Source of the DNA: Sanguibacter sp. HDW7
Lineage (GTDB): Bacteria > Actinomycetota > Actinomycetes > Actinomycetales > Cellulomonadaceae
Assembly (NCBI RefSeq): GCF_011300875.1
Contig: NZ_CP049862.1
Span: forward strand, 2,170,001-2,234,000
DNA: 64,000 nucleotides
Reading direction: 5' to 3'
Shown: positions 24,489 to 33,768 of the stretch, piece by piece
How the letters are laid out: every line of letters begins with the position of its first letter
Numbering within the stretch: position 1 is the first letter of the stretch
Made by a program: the position numbers and the translations under genes
The notes under the pieces: generated by a model
Databases searched by the model: none
What the model saw: only the letters and a program-made list of their open reading frames with translations
What the model was told of the DNA's origin: nothing

Positions 24489-25552
24489 GGGACCCTCGCC
24501 GTCCACTCCTGCGTCGAGAACTTCGTCTCCGCGAGCTCGGCGGCCCGCGCACGTTCGGTGTCGGTCACCTCGCCCGCGACGGTGTCGTAGCGGCTCGCGA
24601 AGTACGACTTGAACGCCTCGATGACGTCCTCGCGGGCCATGCCCGACTGCGAGCGCAGCGGGTCGACGCGCTTGTTGGCGCTCTTCGTGCCCTTGTCGCT
24701 CATCTTCTCGCGGCCGATGCGCAGGACCTCGAGCATCTTGTCGGCGTCGATGTCGTAGGCCATCGTCACGTGGTGGAGCACCGCGCCCCCGACGAGGCGC
24801 TTCTGCGCCGCGCCTGCGATCTTGCCGGCGGGCGACGCGATGTCGTTGAGCGGCTTGTACGTCGCCTCGATGCCGAGCGAGCCGAGCGCACCGAGCACCC
24901 AGTCGTCGAGGAAGGCGTAGGACTGCTCGAAGCTCAGGCCCTCGACGAGCGAGCCGGGGACCGTGAGCGAGTAGGTGATGGTGTTGCCGGGCTCGATGAA
25001 CATCGCGCCGCCGCCCGAGATCCGGCGCACGACGGTGATGCCGTGCCTCTCGGCCCCCTCGGGATCGACCTCGTTGCGCAGCGACTGGAACGAGCCGATG
25101 ACGACTGCGGGCGCGCCCCACTCCCAGATCCGCAGCGTCGGGCGGCGCTCGCCACGGTCGACGCTCTCGGAGATCGCCTGGTCGAGCGCCATGTGCATCG
25201 CGGGGCTCTGCGGGCCCTCGTGGACGACCTCGAACGTGTGGTCGTGCCAGCCCGTCGCGTGGCCGAGCGCGCGGCGCACGGCGATCGCGACAGCCTCGGC
25301 GGAGAAACCGACCATCGTCACGGTCTCGTCGAGCACCCCCTCGACCGCCCGCGCGAGCTGGGCGACCGACGCGGTAGCGGGCATGCCCACGAGCGCCGCG
25401 TCGATGTCCTCGAGCGCCGTGTCCGGCTCGAGGAAGAAATCGCCCGAGACCGCGACGCGCGCGAGCCTCTCACCTGCCTCGTCGGTCTCGACGTCGACCG
25501 CCACGAGCTTGCCACCGGGAACCTTGTATTCGCCTCTCACAAGGCCCAACAC
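24485..25552 (-). CDS. lplA: Lipoate--protein ligase family protein
   Basis: A 355-residue protein that would activate lipoate with ATP and attach it to a lysine of E2 subunits or GcvH. Residues 1-85 resemble the small accessory lipoate-ligase domain, placed here at the N-terminus, and 100-340 form the catalytic domain. The ligand loop is VVRRISGGGAMFIEPGNTIT and the catalytic lysine is in PAGKIAGAAQKR. The HD pair of classical LplA (GGGAVFHD) is replaced by IE, so the substrate (octanoate, lipoate) is uncertain. It starts at GTG 25552, with a downstream GTG 25540 as alternative. Confidence 0.78.
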   Translation of the reverse strand: MLGLVRGEYKVPGGKLVAVDVETDEAGERLARVAVSGDFFLEPDTALEDIDAALVGMPATASVAQLARAVEGVLDETVTMVGFSAEAVAIAVRRALGHATGWHDHTFEVVHEGPQSPAMHMALDQAISESVDRGERRPTLRIWEWGAPAVVIGSFQSLRNEVDPEGAERHGITVVRRISGGGAMFIEPGNTITYSLTVPGSLVEGLSFEQSYAFLDDWVLGALGSLGIEATYKPLNDIASPAGKIAGAAQKRLVGGAVLHHVTMAYDIDADKMLEVLRIGREKMSDKGTKSANKRVDPLRSQSGMAREDVIEAFKSYFASRYDTVAGEVTDTERARAAELAETKFSTQEWTARVP

Positions 25553-25638
25553 TACGTCCGCGAGGCCGGGCCCGGGAGCGTGGCGTCGGTCACCCCTCGC
25601 CGACGGAGACCGAGTCTGCCGTCATGCCGTGGAACCGG

Positions 25639-25685
25639 GCGCGCCGCGCGACCGTCGGCCGGTGTGGCCGGGTCGCGCGGCGCGC
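25639..25685 (-). terminator. Second hairpin downstream of cimA
   Basis: A 15-bp inverted repeat (GCGCGCCGCGCGACC, 25639-25653, with 25671-25685) with a 17-base loop. It follows the nearer hairpin at 25719-25745. It is GC-only and has no U-run. Confidence 0.45.
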
Positions 25686-25718
25686 GTGCCCTGGACGCGA
25701 TGGTGGGCGTCCGGGGCG

Positions 25719-25745
25719 TCGTGCCGCAGGGGTGGTGCGGCACGA
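25719..25745 (-). terminator. Hairpin directly after cimA
   Basis: The arms TCGTGCCGCA (25719-25728) and TGCGGCACGA (25736-25745) pair perfectly around a 7-base loop, starting 20 bp past the cimA stop codon. This is a likely transcription end. Confidence 0.55.
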
Positions 25746-25764
25746 GCTCTGGCGGTCCTGCGGG

Positions 25765-27354
25765 TCAGCGGGGGTCGACGCCCGCCTTGAGGAGGCCGTA
25801 GACGGCCGAGTCGGTGAGCGCCTCCCACGACGCCTCGATGAGGTTGGGGCCGACGCCGACGGTCGACCAGGTCGACTCCCCGTCGGTCGTCTCGATGAGC
25901 ACGCGCGTGACGGCGTCGGTGCCGAGGGAGTTGTCGAGGATACGGACCTTGAAGTCGATGAGCTCGAACGCCTCGAGCTCCGGGTAGACGCGGATGAGCG
26001 CCTGGCGCAGAGCGTGGTCGAGCGCGTTGACCGGGCCGTTGCCCTCGCCCGTCGAGACGATGCGCTCGCCGCCCGCGACGAGCTTGACCGTCGCCTCAGA
26101 GGACGTCTCGGCGCCGCGCGAGCCGTGCCGCTCGACGATCGAGCGCCACGACTCGACCGTGAAGTAGCTGACGCGCGAGCCGGAGACCTCCTCGCGGAGC
26201 AGCAGCTCGAAGGACGCGTCGGCCGCGTCGAACGTGTAGCCCTGGGCCTCGGCGTCCTTGACCCGATGCGTCACGCGGCCGAGCAGCTCGCCCTGGCCTG
26301 CGAGGTCGATGCCGAGCTCGCGCCCCTTGAGCTCGATCGACGCGCGCCCGGCCATGTCGGAGACGAGCATGCGCATGTCGTTGCCGACGAGGCGCGGGTC
26401 GATGTGCTGGTAGAGGTCGGCGTCGACCTTGATGGCGCTCGCGTGGAGTCCCGCCTTGTGGGCGAAGGCGCTCGCGCCGACGTAGGGCTGGCGGCCGTAG
26501 GGAGAGATGTTCGTGTGCTCGGAGATCGCGTGGGCGATGCGGCTCGACTCAGCGAGGCCCGCGCCCGCGAGGACGGGGCGGCCGAGCTTGAGCTCGAGGT
26601 TGGCGACGACCGTGAGGAGGTCGGCGTTGCCCGTGCGCTCGCCGTAGCCGTTGACGGTGCCCTGGATGTGCTCGGCACCCGCGTTGACGGCGGCGATCGT
26701 GTTGGCGACGGCGCAGCCCGAGTCGTTGTGCGCGTGCATGCCGAGGCGCACGCCGGAGCCGAGGGCCGCGCGCACGGCCGTGACGATCTCGGTCACCTGG
26801 TCGGGGAGCATGCCGCCGTTCGTGTCGCACAGGACGACGGCCTCGGCGCCCGCGTCCGCGGCCGCGCGGGCGGCGGCGAGCGAGAACTCGGGGTCAGCGA
26901 GGAAGCCGTCGAAGAAGTGCTCGGCGTCGACGAAGACGCGACGACCCTCGCCGACGAGGAACGCGACGGTGTCGGAGATCATCGCGAGGCCCTCCTCGCG
27001 CGTCGTGCGCAGCGCGCGCTCGACGTGGCGCAGGTCGGACTTCGCGACGAGCGTGATGACGGGCGCGCCCGAGTCGAGCAGCGCACGGACCTGCGGGTCC
27101 TGGGACGCCGCGACGCCAGCCTTGCGCGTCGCGCCGAAGGCCGCGAGGACCGCATTCTCGAGCTCGAGCTCCTTGGCTGCGCGCGCGAAGAACTCGGTGT
27201 CCTTCGGCACCGCACCCGGCCAGCCGCCCTCGATGTAGCCGACGCCGAGCTCGTCGAGCAGCGGGGCGATCGCGAGCTTGTCCGCGACGGACAGGTTCAT
27301 GCCCTCCTGCTGCGCGCCGTCGCGCAGGGTCGTGTCGTAGACGTCGAAGCCCAT
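25765..27354 (-). CDS. cimA: Citramalate synthase
   Basis: A 529-residue enzyme of the HMGL/isopropylmalate synthase family. It condenses acetyl-CoA with pyruvate to (R)-citramalate, the first step of the threonine-independent route to 2-oxobutyrate and isoleucine. The signature TTLRDGAQQEGMNLS is at residues 8-22. Metal-binding HAHNDSGCAVANT follows in the barrel, and the C-terminal LeuA-dimer regulatory domain is at about 400-525. Length and motifs fit CimA rather than LeuA. It is preceded by an attenuator-like leader with Leu-Ile-Ile codons, which fits feedback by isoleucine. Confidence 0.9.
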   Translation of the reverse strand: MGFDVYDTTLRDGAQQEGMNLSVADKLAIAPLLDELGVGYIEGGWPGAVPKDTEFFARAAKELELENAVLAAFGATRKAGVAASQDPQVRALLDSGAPVITLVAKSDLRHVERALRTTREEGLAMISDTVAFLVGEGRRVFVDAEHFFDGFLADPEFSLAAARAAADAGAEAVVLCDTNGGMLPDQVTEIVTAVRAALGSGVRLGMHAHNDSGCAVANTIAAVNAGAEHIQGTVNGYGERTGNADLLTVVANLELKLGRPVLAGAGLAESSRIAHAISEHTNISPYGRQPYVGASAFAHKAGLHASAIKVDADLYQHIDPRLVGNDMRMLVSDMAGRASIELKGRELGIDLAGQGELLGRVTHRVKDAEAQGYTFDAADASFELLLREEVSGSRVSYFTVESWRSIVERHGSRGAETSSEATVKLVAGGERIVSTGEGNGPVNALDHALRQALIRVYPELEAFELIDFKVRILDNSLGTDAVTRVLIETTDGESTWSTVGVGPNLIEASWEALTDSAVYGLLKAGVDPR

Positions 27355-27437
27355 CGGACTCTCCTCGGGTCGGCGGTCAAGGTGACCGGACTGTCGTGCG
27401 GAACTGCTGTCGTGACCAACGCTGCTGTCCTGACCAA

Positions 27438-27469
27438 CAAAAAGACCCCCCGGAAGGTACGGGAGGTCT
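27438..27469 (-). terminator. Rho-independent terminator (attenuator) in the cimA leader
   Basis: In the minus-strand RNA, AGACCTCCCG pairs with CGGGGGGTCT (27460-27469 with 27443-27452), with one wobble, a 7-base loop and then UUUUUG. It lies 84 bp before the cimA ATG and 27 bases after the leader peptide stop. A 5' hairpin (27470-27496), which overlaps that stop codon, abuts it. This is the 1:2 and 3:4 layout of an attenuator. Confidence 0.65.
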
Positions 27470-27495
27470 GCGCGCCGGGCCGGTGGCCGGGCGCG

Positions 27496-27525
27496 CTACG
27501 CAATGATGAGGGTGAAGCAGGTCAC
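27496..27525 (-). CDS. Candidate attenuator leader peptide for cimA
   Basis: GTG 27525 begins a nine-codon ORF encoding MTCFTLIIA, ending TAG at 27496. Leu-Ile-Ile sits just before the stop, next to the hairpin. The start has no close ribosome site; a -10-like CATCAT (complement of 27532-27537) six bases upstream would make the RNA leaderless. Confidence 0.5.
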   Translation of the reverse strand: MTCFTLIIA

Positions 27526-27772
27526 ACGTGAATGATGCCACCTCCGCTGACGCGCCTGGGGCGGCGACCACTCCGTGGACATCACCCCGGCTCGACGCCG
27601 TCCGTTCCCCCGCGCTGACCTGCGATGTTGCTCTGAAGTTGAGATGTCTCCCCGCTCACCGCGCGGCGCGAAGCAAACCCTTTTACGATTCCCCTGCCAC
27701 GGGGGCGGCGACACCGCGTCGAGCACGTTCCCGCCGGCTACGTCATTGTTCACGACACCACAGGGGACCCTC

Positions 27773-28582
27773 TTGAAGACCTTCGTCCGCCGCGCCACCA
27801 CGCTGGCCGCCTCGCTCGCACTCGTGGCGGTCTCCGCCCTCGTGACGACCCCCGCCGCCAGCGCAGACACCGTCGAGCCGACCCTCGGTACGCCCAAGAT
27901 CTCCGGCCTCGCCCGGACTGTCGTGCCGTCGGCCTCCGGGACGCGTACGTTCACGTTCAACCTCTCCGTCGTCGGTTCGCCCGACGACGGCGGCTACTCC
28001 GACGTCAACGGCGATGGCGTGGGCGTCTACTACGGCGGCGGCTGGGCCGAGGTCGTCAAGGTGAGCTCGCGTGTCGCCAAGCCGATCGGGGCATACGTCT
28101 CCCGTGTCGGCTCCGTGACCACCGGGAAGCCGGTGAAGTACAAGCTCGAGCTCGCGAAGTTCGCGTCGCCAGGACGCTACGAGATCCGGGTCCCCGTGAA
28201 GCAGTACTACAAGCTCAACGGGCAGTACCTCGAACGCCAGGTGATCGGGCGCTTCCGCTTCGACGTCCGCGCCAACACGAACATCTCGAAGGCGAACACG
28301 TACTTCAGCGCCCCGAGCTGGAAGCCCGGCGCGACGGCGACGTTCACCGTCCGCGCCCCCGAGTACCAGCGGACGGCGAAGGTCGCGCTCTTCGTCAAGA
28401 AGAAGGGGAAGAAGTCCTACACCCGCGTCGCGCTCACGACGCTCGGCAAGGCCTCCTACGGGTCCGTGGTGAAGATCAAGGCCAAGAACCTGCGCGTCGG
28501 CGACCGCATCTACTTCAAGGTCGGCTCCGTCTCGTACGCCCCGGGATACTCCCTCTCCTCGGTGCTCATCAAGCGCGTCTGA
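27773..28582 (+). CDS. Secreted protein of unknown function
   Basis: A 269-residue protein with a Sec signal peptide (basic KTFVRRATT, hydrophobic core LAASLALVAVSALVTT, cleavage near ASA-DTV at residue 31). The mature part is beta-rich, with a KKKGKKSYTRVAL stretch and repeated 'APxYxxxSSV' like ends that resemble Ig-like or 'uncharacterized secreted' domains in actinobacteria. TTG 27773 is chosen as start because AGGGGA lies 6 bases upstream and the signal peptide begins there. No enzyme motif was recognised. Confidence 0.65.
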   Translation: MKTFVRRATTLAASLALVAVSALVTTPAASADTVEPTLGTPKISGLARTVVPSASGTRTFTFNLSVVGSPDDGGYSDVNGDGVGVYYGGGWAEVVKVSSRVAKPIGAYVSRVGSVTTGKPVKYKLELAKFASPGRYEIRVPVKQYYKLNGQYLERQVIGRFRFDVRANTNISKANTYFSAPSWKPGATATFTVRAPEYQRTAKVALFVKKKGKKSYTRVALTTLGKASYGSVVKIKAKNLRVGDRIYFKVGSVSYAPGYSLSSVLIKRV

Positions 28583-28594
28583 GCTTCGCACCGC

Positions 28595-28646
28595 CGGACA
28601 CGACGAGGCCCCGCCGACTTCGGTCGGCGGGGCCTCGTCGTGTCCG
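28595..28646. terminator. Perfect 24-bp hairpin between convergent genes
   Basis: Arms 28595-28618 and 28623-28646 are fully complementary around a TTCG tetraloop, between the secreted protein and ilvE. The symmetry lets it act on both strands. Confidence 0.8.
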
Positions 28647-28670
28647 GGCGCGGCAGCAAAGAGCGTCGGC

Positions 28671-29792
28671 TCAGACGAGCCGGTGCATCCAGCCGTGACG
28701 GTCGGGGCGGCGGCCGTTCTGGATGTCGGTGAGCTCTTCTCGGATCGACATCGTCAGCGCGCCCGCTCCGCCGTCCGCGACCGGGAGGTCGAAGTCGGCG
28801 CCGGCGAGGCGACCGATGGGCGTGAGGACGGCAGCCGTGCCGCACGCGAAGATCTCGGCGATCGATCCGTCACGCAGCCCGTCGAGCACCTCGGCGAGCG
28901 TGATGGTGCGCTCGTGGACCTCGATGCCGCGGTCGGCGACGAGCTGGAGGATCGAGCGGCGCGTCACGCCCTCGAGGATCGAGCCCGTGAGGGCCGGCGT
29001 CGACACCGAGCCGTCGGCGCCGACGACGAAGATGTTCATCCCGCCGAGCTCCTCGAGCGTCGTGTTCGTCGCGGCGTCGAGGAAGGCGACCTGGTCGCAG
29101 CCGTTCGCGTAGGCCTCCTGCTGCGGGAGCAGGCTTGCGGCGTAGTTGCCGCCGCACTTGGCCGCGCCCGTGCCGCCGGCGCCGACGCGGTGGTAGTTCT
29201 GCGACACCCAGATGGAGACGGGGTTGACGCCCTTGGCGAAGTACGGGCCGACGGGCGAGGCGATGACGAGGTACTCGGCCTCGAGCGTCGAGCGCACGCC
29301 GATGAACTTCTCCGAGGCGTACATGAACGGGCGCAGGTAGAGGCTGGCCTCGTCGCCCGTGGGGATCCACTCGCGGTCGACGCGCACGAGCGCCTCGATC
29401 GACGCGACGAAGTCCTCGACGGCGAGCTCGGGCAGCGCGAGGCGGCGGGCCGAGGCGGCGAAGCGCTCGGCGTTGGCCTCGGGGCGGAAGGTCCACACGG
29501 AGCCGTCGGAGTGCTGGTACGCCTTGAGGCCCTCGAAGATCTCCTGCGCGTAGTGGAGGACGGCCGTCGCGGGGTCGAGCTGCAGCGGGCCGTACTTCTC
29601 GACGCGGCGCTCGCCCCAGCCGCCGTCGGCGGTCCAGCGGGCGCGGGCCATGTGGTCGGAGAAGACGGTGCCGAAGCGCGGTGCGGCGAGCGCCTCGGCT
29701 CGCTCGGCGGCGGGCGTCGGCGTGTCCGTGAGGCGCACGTCGTAGGCCGCGGCGAGGTCGGAGATCTGCGTGGTGGTGGTGCTGTCGTTCAT
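28671..29792 (-). CDS. ilvE: Branched-chain amino acid aminotransferase
   Basis: A 373-residue fold-type IV PLP enzyme that interconverts 2-oxo acids and valine, leucine or isoleucine using glutamate. The PLP lysine is K212 in TGAAKCGGNYAAS. Other family landmarks are YAQEIFEGLKAYQ, LYLRPFMYASE, GPYFAKGVNPVSIWVSQNYHR and IFACGTAAVLTPIG. Start ATG 29792 has GAAAGG 8 bases upstream, while the longer GTG 29807 lies in that site. It follows leuB by 96 bp and could be transcribed with it. Confidence 0.93.
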   Translation of the reverse strand: MNDSTTTTQISDLAAAYDVRLTDTPTPAAERAEALAAPRFGTVFSDHMARARWTADGGWGERRVEKYGPLQLDPATAVLHYAQEIFEGLKAYQHSDGSVWTFRPEANAERFAASARRLALPELAVEDFVASIEALVRVDREWIPTGDEASLYLRPFMYASEKFIGVRSTLEAEYLVIASPVGPYFAKGVNPVSIWVSQNYHRVGAGGTGAAKCGGNYAASLLPQQEAYANGCDQVAFLDAATNTTLEELGGMNIFVVGADGSVSTPALTGSILEGVTRRSILQLVADRGIEVHERTITLAEVLDGLRDGSIAEIFACGTAAVLTPIGRLAGADFDLPVADGGAGALTMSIREELTDIQNGRRPDRHGWMHRLV

Positions 29793-29810
29793 GGGGTGGC
29801 CTTTCACCGG

Positions 29811-29835
29811 GCGGGCGCGCGGGGTGCGCGCCCGC
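29811..29835 (-). other. Hairpin in the leader of ilvE
   Basis: The arms GCGGGCGCGC (29811-29820) and GCGCGCCCGC (29826-29835) pair around 5 bases, ending about 10 bases before the ilvE ribosome site. There is no U-run. It could be a weak terminator after leuB or an RNA structure affecting ilvE. Confidence 0.35.
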
Positions 29836-29888
29836 CTTCAACGGACGTTACCGGGTGAGGACGGCCGAGGGCACGGGACCCGCTGGGG

Positions 29889-30932
29889 TCACTCGGCCAC
29901 GCGCTGCGCGAGGTCGGTGCCGATCTCGGCCGTCGACCGTACTCGGGTGCCGCGCTCGACGAGGTCGGCCGCGACCGCGGCCGTCACCTTCGCCGACTCG
30001 GCCGTGTAGCCGAGGTGGTCGAGAAGCATCGCGACCGAGAGGACGGTCGCGGTCGGGTCGGCCTTGCCCTGGCCTGCGATGTCCGGGGCGGAGCCGTGGA
30101 CCGGCTCGAACATCGACGGGGCGGTGCGGTCCGGGTTGATGTTCGCGGAGGCCGCAAGACCGATGCCGCCCGTGATGGCGGCGGCCTGGTCCGTGAGGAT
30201 GTCGCCGAAGAGGTTGTCGGTGACGATGACGTCGAACCGCGAGGGGTTCGTCGTGAGGAAGATCGTCGCGGCGTCGACGTGGAGGTAGTCCGTCGTCACC
30301 TCGGGGAACTCGGCGTTGACGGCCTCGACCGTGCGGCGCCACAGGTGGCCCGCGTGGACGAGGACGTTGTGCTTGTGGACGAGCGTGAGGTGCTTGCGCG
30401 GGCGCACGGCGGCGCGGGCGAAGGCGTCACGGACGACGCGCTCGACACCAAAGGCGGTGTTGACGGAGACCTCGTTGGCGACCTCGTGCGGCGTCCCGGT
30501 GCGGATCGAGCCGCCGTTGCCGACGTACGGGCCCTCGGTGCCCTCGCGGACGACGACGAAGTCGATGTCGCCGGGCTCGGCGAGCGGCGAGCGCACGCCC
30601 GGGAAGAGCTTCGCGGGGCGGAGGTTGACGTAGTGGTCGAGCGCGAAGCGCAGCTTGAGCAGGAGGCCGCGCTCGAGGACGCCCGACGGCACCGTCGGGT
30701 CGCCGATCGCGCCGAGCAGGATCGCGTCGTGGCCGCGGATCGCGTCGAGGTCGGCGTCGGTGAGGGTCTCCCCCGTCGCGTGCCAGCGCTGCGCGCCGAG
30801 GTTGAAGGCCGTCTGCGAGACCGTCGCGTCGGTGCCCTTGAGGGCCGCCTCGAGGACCGCGAGGCCCTGCTCGACGACCTCGATGCCGATGCCGTCGCCC
30901 GCGACGACCGCCAGGTTGATGTTGCTCGTCAT
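29889..30932 (-). CDS. leuB: 3-isopropylmalate dehydrogenase
   Basis: A 347-residue NAD-dependent enzyme of leucine synthesis, oxidising and decarboxylating 3-isopropylmalate; the same enzyme class acts on methylmalate in the citramalate route. Conserved parts are [73 protein letters not shown] and [23 protein letters not shown] 30932 has no ribosome site. A -10 like TACGAT ends 7 bases before it, so the transcript may be leaderless. Confidence 0.93.
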   Translation of the reverse strand: MTSNINLAVVAGDGIGIEVVEQGLAVLEAALKGTDATVSQTAFNLGAQRWHATGETLTDADLDAIRGHDAILLGAIGDPTVPSGVLERGLLLKLRFALDHYVNLRPAKLFPGVRSPLAEPGDIDFVVVREGTEGPYVGNGGSIRTGTPHEVANEVSVNTAFGVERVVRDAFARAAVRPRKHLTLVHKHNVLVHAGHLWRRTVEAVNAEFPEVTTDYLHVDAATIFLTTNPSRFDVIVTDNLFGDILTDQAAAITGGIGLAASANINPDRTAPSMFEPVHGSAPDIAGQGKADPTATVLSVAMLLDHLGYTAESAKVTAAVAADLVERGTRVRSTAEIGTDLAQRVAE

Positions 30933-30939
30933 GCGGGGG

Positions 30940-30945
30940 ATCGTA
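30940..30945 (-). promoter_or_regulatory. -10 element for leuB (leaderless start)
   Basis: TACGAT on the minus strand ends 7 bases before the leuB ATG. The -35 region is weak (GTCGGA). Confidence 0.4.
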
Positions 30946-30973
30946 TGCCGCGGCGTCCGCACTCCGACGGACC

Positions 30974-30993
30974 GTCTCACCACATGGTGAGAC
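30974..30993. promoter_or_regulatory. Near-perfect palindrome upstream of leuB
   Basis: GTCTCACCACATGGTGAGAC has 9-base arms around two central bases, lying about 40 bp upstream of the leuB start and 115 bp upstream of the divergent lipoprotein gene. It looks like the target of a dimeric regulator, possibly an IclR-type LtbR/NdgR protein (inferred). Confidence 0.55.
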
Positions 30994-31107
30994 GACACAT
31001 TCCGTCGGGCGAGATGGCGACGGGCGCGCACCCCTTCTTCGCGACGCGTGCAAGCCCCACGCCGGCCAGGACACATGCAGGACGTCACCCACCCGAGAGG
31101 ATCCCTC

Positions 31108-31983
31108 GTGAGCACCACCTCCCGTCCGTCCCGGCGCGCGCGCGTCGCCGCCGTCGTCGCGCCCGCCGCGCTCCTGCTCGGCGCGTGCGCCGCCCCGGGC
31201 GCACCCGGCACGCAGCCGACGACGATCGACGAACCCGCACCCGTCGCGCTCACTGACGCGCGCGAGGCCGTCGGCACGTGGACCGTCAGCGGCACCACCG
31301 CCGACAAGGGAGCGGTCGTCCAGATCGGCTACGGCATGACCCTGTGGCTCGACTGCGGCCGCGTCGATGGTTCCTACCTCCTCGGAGCTGACGGCACGCT
31401 CCTCACCGACGCGTGGTCCGGCTCTGGCACGTGCGACATCCCGAACCTCCCGGCATGGCTCGACGACGCGGCCTCGCTCGCGACCGCCGGCGACGACCTC
31501 GTCCTTCTCGGCGCCGACGGCGCCGCGACGGCCACCCTCACGCCCGGCGGCACCCCGAAGGTCCCCGCGCACGACTCCCCCGACCTCGCGCAGGACCCCG
31601 TCCTCGACGACGCGCTCCGCTCAGCGCTCGACCCGGCCTCCCCCGCGCTCCCTGCCGGCGTCACCGCCGCGACGACGGACGAGCTCGTGGGCCGCTGGCT
31701 CCCGGCCGAGCCCGTCGGTGACCCCGAGGCCTCCCACCTCACCCTCGCGGCCGACGGCACCTGGGTCGGCTCGGACGGCTGCAACGGCGTCAGCGGCCTG
31801 TGGCTGTCCGACAAGGGCTCGTGGCGAGCGATCGCCGGCCCCCAGACGCTCATCGGCTGCGAGGGCGTCCAGATGCCGGTGTTCGCCTCGGGTGCGCGCG
31901 CCGCTGGCCTCGACGCCGACGGCCGCCTCGTGCTCGTCGACGCCCAGGGTGCCGAGCTCGTCCGCCTCGTCAAGAAGGCCTGA
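31108..31983 (+). CDS. Lipoprotein with META/HslJ-like domain
   Basis: A 291-residue exported lipoprotein. A signal peptide ends in the lipobox LLLGAC, giving Cys 28 as the lipidated residue. Two regions of similar pattern follow: [21 protein letters not shown] (about 56-76) and GRWLPAEP...[16 protein letters not shown] (about 195-235). The latter is the META pattern (D-G-x-x-G-x-x-G-C-N). The function of this domain is not well defined. GTG 31108 has GAGAGG 7 bases upstream. Confidence 0.75.
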   Translation: MSTTSRPSRRARVAAVVAPAALLLGACAAPGAPGTQPTTIDEPAPVALTDAREAVGTWTVSGTTADKGAVVQIGYGMTLWLDCGRVDGSYLLGADGTLLTDAWSGSGTCDIPNLPAWLDDAASLATAGDDLVLLGADGAATATLTPGGTPKVPAHDSPDLAQDPVLDDALRSALDPASPALPAGVTAATTDELVGRWLPAEPVGDPEASHLTLAADGTWVGSDGCNGVSGLWLSDKGSWRAIAGPQTLIGCEGVQMPVFASGARAAGLDADGRLVLVDAQGAELVRLVKKA

Positions 31984-32002
31984 CCCCGGCGCAACGCCGG
32001 AA

Positions 32003-32055
32003 CCGACTCGTAGGGCCTCAGCACCATCGAATGGTGCTGAGGCCCGACGAGTCGG
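32003..32055. repeat. Palindromic REP-like element (single copy)
   Basis: 53 bp of the form CCGACTCGTAGGGCCTCAGC...CGAGTCGG, with a 14-bp central stem GGCCTCAGCACCAT and a 3-base CGA loop. It is related to the 62-bp tandem repeats at 45344-45519. It follows the lipoprotein stop by 20 bp and can also act as a terminator. Confidence 0.7.
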
Positions 32056-32103
32056 ACGACGACGGCCCGCCCGCACCAATCGGTGCTGGCGGGCCGTCGT
32101 CGT
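32056..32103 (-). terminator. Hairpin downstream of ilvC
   Basis: A 16-bp stem (ACGACGACGGCCCGCC with 32088-32103) with an inner 5-bp stem GCACC-GGTGC. It starts 8 bases past the ilvC stop. Confidence 0.65.
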
Positions 32104-32110
32104 GCAGGGG

Positions 32111-33199
<1,089 letters not shown>

Positions 33200-33229
33200 T
33201 CAACCGTAGGACGGCTGTCCGCCGCAGGA

Positions 33230-33754
33230 TCAGGCGGTGCGTGAGACGCGCTCGAGGGCGCGGTCCGTGATGGAGCGCGAGCCGCGACCGATACCGATGG
33301 CACCGGACTTGACGATCTCACGGACGCCGTACGGCTCGAGCGCCGCAAGCAGCGCGCGGAGCTTGCCGGGGTTGCCCGTGGCCTCGATCGTCACGGCGTC
33401 GACCCCGACGTCGACGACGTGCGCCCGGAACAGCTCGACGACCTCGAGCACGGCCGAGCGCGTGCCGGCCTCGGCCTTGACCTTGACGAGCAGGAGCTCG
33501 CGCTGGACGGACGACTCGTCGTCGAGCTCGACGATCTTGATGACGTTGATGAGCTTGTTGAGCTGCTTCGTCACCTGCTCGAGAGGGAGCTCGTCGACGT
33601 CGACGACGATCGTCATGCGCGAGATGCCCTCGTGCTCGGTCGGCCCGACCGCGAGGGAGTGGATGTTGAACGAGCGGCGCGCGAACAGGGCGGCGACGCG
33701 GGTGAGGGCGCCGGGCTTGTTCTCGAGCAGCACGGCGAGGGTGTGACGGGTCAT
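33230..33754 (-). CDS. ilvN: Acetolactate synthase small (regulatory) subunit
   Basis: A 174-residue regulatory subunit with an N-terminal ACT domain (RHTLAVLLENKPGALTRVAA, then RRSFNIHSLAVGPTE) that binds valine for feedback inhibition of the large subunit, and a C-terminal domain ending EIVKSGAIGIGRG. ATG 33754 is 14 bases after the ilvB stop, so the subunits are made together. Confidence 0.95.
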   Translation of the reverse strand: MTRHTLAVLLENKPGALTRVAALFARRSFNIHSLAVGPTEHEGISRMTIVVDVDELPLEQVTKQLNKLINVIKIVELDDESSVQRELLLVKVKAEAGTRSAVLEVVELFRAHVVDVGVDAVTIEATGNPGKLRALLAALEPYGVREIVKSGAIGIGRGSRSITDRALERVSRTA

Positions 33755-33768
33755 GGTGCCGGTTCCTC

